Assembly (NCBI GenBank): GCA_003326205.1
Contig: LWTK01000061.1
Span: 1-64,000 of the forward strand
DNA length: 64,000 nt
From: Nostoc sp. ATCC 43529
GTDB lineage: Bacteria; Cyanobacteriota; Cyanobacteriia; Cyanobacteriales; Nostocaceae
Direction: 5' to 3'
Shown here: piece after piece, positions 23,856-32,609 of the stretch
Numbering within the stretch: position 1 is the first letter of the stretch
How the letters are laid out: each line of letters starts with the position of its first letter
Position numbers and translations under genes: made by a program
Notes under the pieces: generated by a model
The model's input: only the letters and a program-made list of their open reading frames with translations
The model's database searches: none
What the model was told of the DNA's origin: nothing

Positions 23856-24284
23856 ATAAAGGGCAAAAGGCAAAAGGCAAAAGGCAAGAGGCGAAAGGCA
23901 AGAGGCAATTGGCAAAAGGCAATTGGCAAAAGGCAAGAGGCAAGAGGCGAAAGGCAAAAGGCAATTGGCAAAAGGCAATAGGCAATAGGCAAGCTCAGGG
24001 AATCGCTCCTAAATTCTTCTTTATCCCTAATTATTGATTCTGAATTCTGAACTCTGTTTTAACTATTCATCTGAAGCTGATAAGTAGGTAGACATAATTA
24101 AATGTAAAAGACAAAAGTTTAAAACCCCGATAAAAACTGGCTTTTCCCTTCTGCCTCCTGCCTTCTGCCTCCTGCCTTCTACTTATTACAACGTATTGTG
24201 AAAATATATGTAATTTTGTAATAAATATTACATATCTCAATCTGCATGGGCATCTTAAGAATGCTTATCTTGCAACAGAAAACA
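23856..24284. repeat. Short tandem repeats (GGCAAAA type)
   Basis: 23858-23995 is a run of AAAAGGC, GGCAAGA and GGCAATT heptamers, the class described in Nostoc as short tandemly repeated repetitive sequences. A CTGCCTCCTGCCTTC run follows at 24151-24180. No gene is seen. Confidence 0.75.
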
Positions 24285-27200
24285 ATGACGACAGCTACTT
24301 TATCTGGTTATCAACTTCTAGAAACTCTTCACTGTGGCGCTAAAACTATTATTTATCGCGGGCGCAGAGAAACAGATAACGCCTCAGTCATTGTCAAAAC
24401 TCTTGTTGACGAGCATCCACTTCTAGAAGACATTGCGCGACTGCGCCACGAATATCAAATCATTGAACCGCTGCAAATACCTGGAATTGTTAAACCTTAT
24501 GAGTTAAAGAATTATCAGCATGGCCTAGCTTTAGTTTTGGAAGATATTCCAGGTTCTTTACTCAAAGAAGCGATCGCGACTCAAACAATTACCTTAATTA
24601 CTTTCCTCAAGATAGCGATTAATTTAGCACATACCTTAGGAGAACTGCACGCCCAACAGATTATTCACAAGGATATTAAGCCACATAATATTTTGATTGA
24701 CCTCGAATCTGGGGAAGTTAAACTGATTGACTTCAGTATCTCTTCACGGCTGGATAAAGAAAATCCTACCTTGAGTAATCCGAATTTGCTCGAAGGTACG
24801 CTTGCTTATATGTCGCCTGAGCAAACAGGTAGAATGAACAGAGCGATCGACTATCGCACGGATTTTTATTCTTTGGGTGTGACATTGTATGAAATGTTGA
24901 CGGGTACTTTGCCATTTCATAGTACTGACCCAATGGAATTGGTACACTGTCACATTGCCAAAATGCCCGCCGTACCTTGTCAAGAAACTGTGTGTCGCGT
25001 TTTGGAAGAGGTACCAGAGGCGATTAGTGCAATTATTTTAAAGCTGTTGGCGAAAACAGCAGAGGAACGATACCAAAGCGCTTGGGGACTGAAAGCAGAT
25101 TTAGAGGAATGTTTGTTTCAACTGCAAACAACTGGCAAAATTGAAAACTTCGTACCGGGAAGACGAGACAAATCTGGGCATTTTTTGATTCCCCAAAAGC
25201 TGTACGGACGCGAAACAGAAGTGGCAGCGTTGATGGCTGCATTTGAGCGAGTCAGTCTTGGTGCAAGCGAAATGATGCTTGTCTCTGGTTATTCGGGGAT
25301 TGGTAAGACAAGTGTTGTCAATGAAGTTCATAAACCAATTGTGGGGGCCAGGGGTTATTTCATTGCAGGTAAGTTTGACCAGTTCAAGCGCAATATTCCC
25401 TATGCATCGTTGATTCAGGCATTCCAATCTTTGATTCGGCAATTACTCACCGAAAGCGAAGCCCAAATCCAGGTATGGAAGGAAAAACTGTTAACCAAGT
25501 TGGGAGAAAACGGGCAAATAATTATCGATGTGATTCCCGAAGTCGAACTAATTATTGGAACTCAACCACCTGTAACAAAACTGGGTGCGGCGGAATCTCA
25601 AAATCGTTTTAATCGGGTTTTTGGGCAATTCATTGGCGTATTCACAAGCCAAGACCATCCTTTGGTTGTGTTTCTTGATGACTTACAGTGGGCAGATTCG
25701 GCATCGTTAAATTTAATTGAGCTATTAATGACGGATAGCGATAGCTACGCTGGCCAAGGGCAACGCCAATATTTATTATTAATTGGAGCATACCGGGATA
25801 ACGAAGTTTCGCCCACTCATCCCTTGATGATGAGTTTGAATAAGATTCAAACAGCAGATGCAGTGGTGAATAACATTGTTCTGTCACCGTTACAGTTAAC
25901 AGATGTAGAAGCGTTAGTTGCTGATACCTTGAATGGCACAGAAGAGATTAAGCCACTAGCAGAATTACTGTTTCACAAAACTGGGGGGAACCCTTTCTTT
26001 TTAACGCAACTGCTCTTAACTCTACACCAAGAAGAGTTGTTAACATACAACTTCCTTTCAGGAATGTGGCAATGGAATATCCAACATATTCAAGCGATTG
26101 GTATTACTGACCTGAATGTTGTTGAACTCACGGCGAGAAACATTCGCAAACTATCACTAGAAACGGAAAAAATATTAAAATTGGCTGCTTGCATCGGTAA
26201 TAATTTTAACTTAGATGTATTGGCGATCGTTAACGAAGCATCACCGCTAACAACTGCGGCGCAATTGTGGTCTGCTCTACAAGCCGGGTTAATTTTGCCG
26301 TTAACTCAAGATTACAAAATTCCTTTAGTGTTTGGTCAAGAGGAATCAGGCAAAATTAATTTAACTGATGTCAAGGTTGACTACAAGTTCTTACATGACC
26401 GAGTGCAGCAAGCGGCATATTCTTTGATTCCTGATGAAGGAAAAAAAGCAACTCACCTAAAAATAGGTCAATTATTACTACAAAATACAACACCAGAAGA
26501 ACGAAAAGAAAATGTCTTTGCTCTAGTCAATCAACTCAATTATGGTACTGGCTTACTAAAAACTGAAACAGAAAAATATGAACTAGCAGAACTTAATCTC
26601 ATAGCCGGACAGAAAGCTAAAGCGGCAACAGCACACGATTCTGCGGTCAAATATTTGCACGTGGCTTTGCAATTGTTACTACTTTCTAGCTGGGAAAGTC
26701 ACTATCAACTAACATTAACTATACATGAAGAAGCAGCAGAGGCAGCATTTTTAAGCGGTGATTTTGATGAAATGCAAAGATTAGTTGCCGTAGTCCAAAA
26801 CTGCGCTACCTCACTGTTGGACAAAGTGAAGGTATACGAAATCGAGATTCAAGCTTACACAGTGCAGAATCAATTGATGGCTGCGCTTAGTACAGGTCTA
26901 AAAGCCTTAAAGCTGTTAGAAGTTGAGTTTCCCACTCAGCCAACCCCATCAGATATTGGGTTAGGGCTGGCGGAAACTGCGTCAATTTTGAATGGCAAAC
27001 CAATTAAGGATTTGATCGATCTCCCTCCAATGAACGATCCTTATCCACTAGCAGTTATCCGATTGCTGTCACACATTAGTCCTGCTGCATATATGGCTAT
27101 GCCGGAACTGTTGCCTTTATTGATATGTAAACAAATCAATATATCTCTTCAACATGGCAATGCTTCTTTATCTGCCTTTGCATATAGCTTATATGGTTGT

Positions 27201-29783
27201 ATTCTCTGTGGGGTAGTAGGAGATCTAGATTCGGGTTATGAATTCGGCCAATTATCTGTAAGGCTTGTATCAAAGCTGAATGCTAAAGAATTAAAAGCGA
27301 AGAATGATGTAAATGTAAATATTGCAATGCGACATTGGAAAGAGCATCTTAAAGAAAGCTTACAACCTTTGTTGTCATGTTACTCTTGCGGGCTGGAGAC
27401 AGGAGATTTACAATTTGCCGCCTATGGTTTGTATATATACAGTGCCCACGCTTACTTATGTGGCAAAGAATTGTCTGTGCTGGAAAGAGAAATGCCTACC
27501 TACAGGAATGCGATTAATCAAATCAAGCAAGAAACGGCACTTTATTATCAACAAATGTTCTGGCAGGCTATCCTAAACATGATGGGAAGGGTAGAAAATC
27601 CATGCCTTCTTCAGGGTCATGCCTACGATGAACAGGTGATGCTACCAGTGCATCAGCAAAATAAAGATTACATGGCAATTCATTATTTATATTTGCATAA
27701 ACTTTTGTTTTGTTATCTGTTTGAAAATTATTCGGAGGCGATTGAGAATAGTACTTTAGTAGAAAGTTCCTTGAATGCAGCACCAGGGCAGATCACTGTT
27801 GCAATTTTCTATTTCTACGATTCTTTGGTGCAACTGGCAGTGTACCCGGATACTTTTGAATCAGAGCAAAATAGCCTTCTCGATAAAGTCAGAACCAATC
27901 AAGAAAAAATGCAAAAATGGGCGCATCATGCCCCAATGAATTATCTGCACAAATTCTATTTGGTAGAGGCAGAACGGCATCGGGTTTTAGGTGAAAAATT
28001 AGAAGCGATTGAAATGTATGATAAAGCGATCGCACTTGCTCAAGAAAACGAATATATCAACGAAGAAGCATTAGCTTACGAACTAGCAGCCAAATTTTAT
28101 TTGTCATGGGGTAAACAAAGCATTGCCAAAACTTATATGACCGATGCTTACTACGCCTATATGCGTTGGGGTGCTGTAGCTAAAGTCAAAGATTTAGAAT
28201 CAAAATACCCGCAATTAATCACGCGAGTTTCCAACACAGAAAAACTAACAAACAAGCACCTAGAACTTTGCCAAACCAGTTCTACTACCGGAGGCTCTCA
28301 TCTTCTTGACTTGATGACGGTGATGAAAGCTACACAGGCACTGTCAGAAGAAATGATGTTAACTCGCCTGCTGGAAAAATTGATGAAAAATGTCATCGAA
28401 AATGCTGGCGCTGTCGAAGGTTTCTTGATTACCAAGCACGAGAATGAATGGATATTAGAAGCAGCGGGAATAGTTGAAGGTAAAGACGTTAACGTTGTTG
28501 TTAACTCGCAGTCAACAACAAATTCACCTTTACTACCAATTGCCTTATTCAACTATGTCGAGAGAACCAGAGAAAACCTAGTTTTAGACGATGCTGTAAA
28601 AGACTCCCGCTTTTTAACTGATGCTTATATTAGCACTCACCAATCTAAGTCGATTTTATGTTTGCCGCTAATTCACTCTGGCAAGTTTACTAGTATTCTT
28701 TACCTGGAAAATAATCTGATTACTGGTGCTTTTACCCCAGAACGAGTGAAGGTACTAAGTTTATTGACGGCACAAATTTCCATCGCCATTGATAACGCCC
28801 GTCTCTATACCAATTTGCAAACTTACTCACAAGAACTCGAAGTTAAAAACACAGCTTTGCAAGCATCCGAAACGCGAGAGCGAGAGAAAGCCCTCGAACT
28901 GCAACAATATCTGGATAAACTACAAAAAACCCAGGCTCAACTTGTGCAAACTGAGAAAATGTCCAGCTTAGGGCAACTGGTAGCTGGCGTTGCTCATGAA
29001 ATCAACAACCCGGTCAATTTTATCTTTGGCAACCTCAATCATGCCAACGAATATACCCAAGATGTGCTAAGACTACTGGAACTCTACCAAAAACATTATC
29101 CCTTGCCCGACCCAGAAATTCAGGAAGAAGCTCAAGCAATCGATCTAGAATTTCTCCTCCAAGACTTGCCCAAGTTATTATCCTCTATGAGGGTAGGAGC
29201 AGACCGGATTCGCAAAATTGTTGCTTCTCTGCGAACCTTCTCGCGTATGGACGAAGCTGAAAGAAAAGCTGTGAATATTCATGACGGTATTGATAGTACC
29301 TTGATGATTTTGCAACACCGTCTGAAACCAAAGTCAGAGTATCCAGGTATTGAGATTATCAAAGATTATGGCAACCTGCCCCTAGTGGAATGCTATGCAG
29401 GGGAATTAAATCAAGTGTTTATGAATGTGTTAAGTAATGCGATCGATGCTTTGGAGGAGTCATTAGTCAAGAATCCAGAAAAAATGACTAACCCAAGCAT
29501 CAGTATTCATACTGAACAAGTGGATGCTCATCAAGTGCAAATCCGCATTGCAGATAACGGACTGGGTATGCCGGAGTCTGTTCGACGGCGCTTGTTCGAT
29601 CCTTTCTTCACCACAAAACCCGTGGGTAAAGGTACGGGTATGGGCTTGTCCATTAGCTACCAAATTATTACAGAAAAACATGGTGGCTTACTCTATTGCC
29701 ATTCAGAACCGGGGCAGGGTGCAGAGTTTATTATTCGGATTCCAGTTGCGCTGGAAGGCAGCGAAGTTGAAGCGATCGCATAA
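24285..29783 (+). CDS. HstK-type Ser/Thr and histidine kinase
   Basis: 1832 residues from the ATG at 24285 (ATGs at 24246 and 24264 are possible). N-terminal Ser/Thr kinase: catalytic Asp130 in HKDIKPHN, DFS for DFG, and the MSPEQTGRMNR activation segment of this family. Then an AAA/STAND ATPase (Walker A GYSGIGKTS, Walker B VVFLDDLQWAD), a long helical repeat region (about 660-1360), GAF (about 1370-1500), HisKA with His1571 in VAHEINNPVNF, and HATPase_c. Anabaena HstK proteins share this order. It could join phosphorylation on Ser/Thr with a phosphorelay. DFS and a degenerate glycine loop are odd. Confidence 0.9.
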   Translation: MTTATLSGYQLLETLHCGAKTIIYRGRRETDNASVIVKTLVDEHPLLEDIARLRHEYQIIEPLQIPGIVKPYELKNYQHGLALVLEDIPGSLLKEAIATQTITLITFLKIAINLAHTLGELHAQQIIHKDIKPHNILIDLESGEVKLIDFSISSRLDKENPTLSNPNLLEGTLAYMSPEQTGRMNRAIDYRTDFYSLGVTLYEMLTGTLPFHSTDPMELVHCHIAKMPAVPCQETVCRVLEEVPEAISAIILKLLAKTAEERYQSAWGLKADLEECLFQLQTTGKIENFVPGRRDKSGHFLIPQKLYGRETEVAALMAAFERVSLGASEMMLVSGYSGIGKTSVVNEVHKPIVGARGYFIAGKFDQFKRNIPYASLIQAFQSLIRQLLTESEAQIQVWKEKLLTKLGENGQIIIDVIPEVELIIGTQPPVTKLGAAESQNRFNRVFGQFIGVFTSQDHPLVVFLDDLQWADSASLNLIELLMTDSDSYAGQGQRQYLLLIGAYRDNEVSPTHPLMMSLNKIQTADAVVNNIVLSPLQLTDVEALVADTLNGTEEIKPLAELLFHKTGGNPFFLTQLLLTLHQEELLTYNFLSGMWQWNIQHIQAIGITDLNVVELTARNIRKLSLETEKILKLAACIGNNFNLDVLAIVNEASPLTTAAQLWSALQAGLILPLTQDYKIPLVFGQEESGKINLTDVKVDYKFLHDRVQQAAYSLIPDEGKKATHLKIGQLLLQNTTPEERKENVFALVNQLNYGTGLLKTETEKYELAELNLIAGQKAKAATAHDSAVKYLHVALQLLLLSSWESHYQLTLTIHEEAAEAAFLSGDFDEMQRLVAVVQNCATSLLDKVKVYEIEIQAYTVQNQLMAALSTGLKALKLLEVEFPTQPTPSDIGLGLAETASILNGKPIKDLIDLPPMNDPYPLAVIRLLSHISPAAYMAMPELLPLLICKQINISLQHGNASLSAFAYSLYGCILCGVVGDLDSGYEFGQLSVRLVSKLNAKELKAKNDVNVNIAMRHWKEHLKESLQPLLSCYSCGLETGDLQFAAYGLYIYSAHAYLCGKELSVLEREMPTYRNAINQIKQETALYYQQMFWQAILNMMGRVENPCLLQGHAYDEQVMLPVHQQNKDYMAIHYLYLHKLLFCYLFENYSEAIENSTLVESSLNAAPGQITVAIFYFYDSLVQLAVYPDTFESEQNSLLDKVRTNQEKMQKWAHHAPMNYLHKFYLVEAERHRVLGEKLEAIEMYDKAIALAQENEYINEEALAYELAAKFYLSWGKQSIAKTYMTDAYYAYMRWGAVAKVKDLESKYPQLITRVSNTEKLTNKHLELCQTSSTTGGSHLLDLMTVMKATQALSEEMMLTRLLEKLMKNVIENAGAVEGFLITKHENEWILEAAGIVEGKDVNVVVNSQSTTNSPLLPIALFNYVERTRENLVLDDAVKDSRFLTDAYISTHQSKSILCLPLIHSGKFTSILYLENNLITGAFTPERVKVLSLLTAQISIAIDNARLYTNLQTYSQELEVKNTALQASETREREKALELQQYLDKLQKTQAQLVQTEKMSSLGQLVAGVAHEINNPVNFIFGNLNHANEYTQDVLRLLELYQKHYPLPDPEIQEEAQAIDLEFLLQDLPKLLSSMRVGADRIRKIVASLRTFSRMDEAERKAVNIHDGIDSTLMILQHRLKPKSEYPGIEIIKDYGNLPLVECYAGELNQVFMNVLSNAIDALEESLVKNPEKMTNPSISIHTEQVDAHQVQIRIADNGLGMPESVRRRLFDPFFTTKPVGKGTGMGLSISYQIITEKHGGLLYCHSEPGQGAEFIIRIPVALEGSEVEAIA

Positions 29784-29790
29784 CAGGCAA

Positions 29791-29964
29791 TAGACCTCTT
29801 GCAAAAGTCCTTCTTTTTATCTTCTTCTTTGCGTCTTTGCGCCTTTGCGTGAGATAAAAAATTATTTATGCAATAGACCTCTTGCAAAAGTCCTTCTTTT
29901 TGTCTTCTTCTTTGCGTCTTTGCGCCTTTGCGTGAGATAAAAAATTATTTATGCAAGAGGTCTA
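29791..29964. mobile_element. MITE-like element, tandemly duplicated
   Basis: Left ends TAGACCTCTTGCA at 29791 and 29874, right end TGCAAGAGGTCTA at 29952-29964. The 83-bp body (with TTTGCGTCTTTGCGCC) is present twice with one base difference, so a copy was duplicated or a second inserted into the end of the first. Confidence 0.7.
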
Positions 29965-30002
29965 ATAGGCAATAGGCAAAAATCAAAGTCTATCACCATG
30001 AC

Positions 30003-31244
30003 TCAACTAAAAAATTTCTCCACGCATCTGACAAATATCTCCACACCCATTCCCAATGCTGTTTCATCAAAATCAAAGCGTGGGTGATGATGTGGATAAG
30101 CTAAATCTTTCTCAGGATTCGCAGAACCCAAAAAGAAATAGCAACCAGGCACTTCTTCTAAGAAAAACGACATATCTTCAGCAGCCATAGTTTGGCATTC
30201 TGGTACAATTCCCACAGGAGTTTCTACCACTTCTTCTGCTACAGACCGCACCAATTGAGCCATTTTCACATCATTAATTACTGGTGGATAAAGTGACCAA
30301 TAATCTAACTCATATTTTGCACCCTGACTCTGACAAATTCCGGCAATAATCTGCTCAACGCGCTGATGGAAAAAGCCTTTAAAACTCGGATTGAAATACC
30401 TGACAGTGGCGCTCATTCTTGCTGTGTCAGCAATTACATTCCGCTTGGTTCCAGCATGAAGTTCGCCCACTGTCACCACAGCCGAATCAATAGGATTCAC
30501 ATTCCGAGCAACAATAGTTTGTAAAGCATTGACAATTTGGGCAGCAACGACAACGGAATCCACTGTTTGATGAGGTAGTGCGCCATGTCCACCTTTGCCC
30601 AAAATTGTGCAGTTAAAGCACTCCACAGCTGCCATCAGCGCACCACTGCGAACACCCACCGTTCCTAAAGGCAAATTATTCCACAAGTGCAAACCGATAA
30701 TTGCGTCAACATCAGGATTTTTCAGCACCCCAGCTTCAATCATTGGCTTTGCGCCTCCTGGTGATTCTTCCGCTGGCTGAAAGATAATTTTCACTGTGCC
30801 TGAGAAGTCTTGATGATGCTGTTGCAGATAGTAAGCTGTACCTAAAGCGATCGCTGTATGTCCATCATGCCCACAAGCGTGCATTACTCCATCATGCTGC
30901 GATTTGTAAGGCACTTCGTTAAGTTCTTGAATTGGCAAAGCATCCATATCGGCTCGGATTGCCAAAACTGGCAATTTTGAATTTTCGATTTTCGATTTTG
31001 GATCTGGTTTGTTACCTTTGATTGTGGCGACAATACCAGTTTGAGCAATGCCGATTTGATGCTTAATTCCCCATTCTTGCAATTTTTGTGAGACAAATTC
31101 AGCAGTCAGTTTTTCCTGAAAACCCAACTCTGGTTGTTGATGTAATCGCCGTCGCCACTCTATCAATTGTGGTTGCAATGAGCGGATTGAAAGTCTAATT
31201 CGAGATAAGTCAACAGAAGATGGGTTGGGAAAAGTGGAAACCAT
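30003..31244 (-). CDS. M20 family amidohydrolase (hippurate/IAA-amino acid type)
   Basis: 413 residues. Zinc-binding motifs: RADMDALP, HACGHDGH (about 122-129), PAEESPGGAK and the late His in AYPHHHPRFD. A dimerisation domain sits in the middle. M20D enzymes remove acyl groups from N-acyl amino acids. Residues about 77-91 (KGNKPDPKSKIENSK) are encoded by an ATTTTCGATTTTGGATCTGG-type dispersed repeat and look inserted between VATI and PVLAIRADMD; the frame is kept. Monocistronic, leftward. Confidence 0.85.
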   Translation of the reverse strand: MVSTFPNPSSVDLSRIRLSIRSLQPQLIEWRRRLHQQPELGFQEKLTAEFVSQKLQEWGIKHQIGIAQTGIVATIKGNKPDPKSKIENSKLPVLAIRADMDALPIQELNEVPYKSQHDGVMHACGHDGHTAIALGTAYYLQQHHQDFSGTVKIIFQPAEESPGGAKPMIEAGVLKNPDVDAIIGLHLWNNLPLGTVGVRSGALMAAVECFNCTILGKGGHGALPHQTVDSVVVAAQIVNALQTIVARNVNPIDSAVVTVGELHAGTKRNVIADTARMSATVRYFNPSFKGFFHQRVEQIIAGICQSQGAKYELDYWSLYPPVINDVKMAQLVRSVAEEVVETPVGIVPECQTMAAEDMSFFLEEVPGCYFFLGSANPEKDLAYPHHHPRFDFDETALGMGVEIFVRCVEKFFS

Positions 31245-31358
31245 TATTAAGACAAAGTAGTTTCAGCAGAGCTAACTTACGTTATTTTCTCACTGTAACG
31301 CAATCTGTCGCGCATTTAGATTACACATAGTTCAAGCGGTTTTTTTTCTCGCAGTTTT

Positions 31359-31523
31359 CTAATAGTCACTATCAGCGACACAAATACCTTTACATTTAAT
31401 ACCGTTGGTAGCGGTGCGCTGACAATGAGAACATAGAACTTTTTCGTTTTCTGTTTCTTGATTTATCTCTATGCTAGTGCTTGCCTTTCCTTTGTCTTTT
31501 TCGCTTTGGAATTCTACAGTCAT
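31359..31523 (-). CDS. Small Cys-motif protein
   Basis: 54 residues, ATG at 31523, TAG at 31359. The N-terminal half is charged and disordered; the C-terminal half is CSHCQRTATNGIKCKGICVADSDY, four Cys spaced CxxC then CxxxC, a likely zinc or metal site. I recall this CSHCQRTATNGI ending as a conserved small cyanobacterial protein of unknown function. It lies between bioD and the M20 gene on the same strand. Confidence 0.6.
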   Translation of the reverse strand: MTVEFQSEKDKGKASTSIEINQETENEKVLCSHCQRTATNGIKCKGICVADSDY

Positions 31524-31546
31524 AACAATAGAGGAGTTTTTGCGAT

Positions 31547-32224
31547 TTACATTAGTCTTTCCAAATCTAAATCTGATGCTATTTGAGCAAGTTTCTCTAA
31601 ATCAGTGAGGTTGTCTACATAAGGTAAGCAGCCTAAAAATGGTACGTTAGTTAACGATTCAATCAACTCTGGTGGTGTCCAATCGGCTATCTCTGCATCT
31701 GAACGCGGCTGTACGCAGTTCAACACAATGCCTACCAGATGTACGCGTGATTGTCTAGCTAATGCCACATTCGCCACAGCAGCAGCGATCGCTCCTAATC
31801 TCACAGGTACTACCAATACTGTTGGTAAACGCCATTCTGCGGCTAAATCGGCCACTATCAATTCTTCTGTAACTGGCGAACCCAAGCCACCCAAGGCTTC
31901 TACCAAGACAAAATCACGCTGCGATCGCAATTTAGATAAGGCTTGCCACACCAAGGCTAAATCTACTCGGCGATTTTCTCGTGCTGCGGCGATGGGAGGA
32001 GCGAGTGGTGCTTGAAAATACAACGGTGTAATTTCTTCAGGAGATTGTTCTAGGGCGAATAGATTTTCATACCACTCGCGATCGCCAATTCCTGATTGAA
32101 TCGGTTTCATAATTCCCCAGCTACGCTGCGGGTAATGTTTTTGCCAATAGGCTGCTAACGCTGTGGTTAAAACAGTTTTACCAGCCTCCGTATCAGTTCC
32201 AGTAATCAGTAATGCGTTCAACAA
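31547..32224 (-). CDS. bioD: Dethiobiotin synthetase BioD
   Basis: 225 residues. Walker A GTDTEAGKT (about 9-17), the Lys in KPIQSG that holds the carbamate, and the EALGGLGSPVTEE motif. It closes the ureido ring of dethiobiotin from 7,8-diaminopelargonate, CO2 and ATP in biotin synthesis. No other biotin gene is near, as usual in cyanobacteria. The Walker A motif starts at residue 9, which supports the chosen start. Confidence 0.9.
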   Translation of the reverse strand: MLNALLITGTDTEAGKTVLTTALAAYWQKHYPQRSWGIMKPIQSGIGDREWYENLFALEQSPEEITPLYFQAPLAPPIAAARENRRVDLALVWQALSKLRSQRDFVLVEALGGLGSPVTEELIVADLAAEWRLPTVLVVPVRLGAIAAAVANVALARQSRVHLVGIVLNCVQPRSDAEIADWTPPELIESLTNVPFLGCLPYVDNLTDLEKLAQIASDLDLERLM

Positions 32225-32410
32225 TGATTGTTAAATATTAACTAACGTTTTTTCATTTTGAGAGCAGATTTCAGTGGAGGTTAAAGCCAAACACAGAGTT
32301 TGTTTTACTTTTGAATTCTGCTGTAATTATTAGTGATGATATCAACACTAATAACTAATAAATCATTTTAGTACAATTTCGGCAATTAAATTCATGCATC
32401 AAGGAATCAT

Positions 32411-32533
32411 TAGACTTCTTGCACGAATGTTGAAAAGAAGAATTTTTTATCTCACGCAGAGGCGCAGAGGCGCAGAGAGTTACAGAGAAATAAACTGTTT
32501 AGTAGTCATAATCTGATTGATGCAAGAGGTCTA
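32411..32533. mobile_element. MITE-like element
   Basis: Ends TAGACTTCTTGCA (32411-32423) and TGCAAGAGGTCTA (32521-32533), one mismatch, TA-bordered. The inside holds ATCTCACGCAGAGGCGCAGAG, the inverse of the 29791 element's core, so the two are inverted relatives. The rest of 32225-32609 shows no gene. Confidence 0.6.
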
Positions 32534-32609
32534 TTGATAGTACATAGCAAGCAGATTTACTCTGATACCAATCCAAAATCTCAAATCAAAATCCAAAATC
32601 GTCTGGCTT

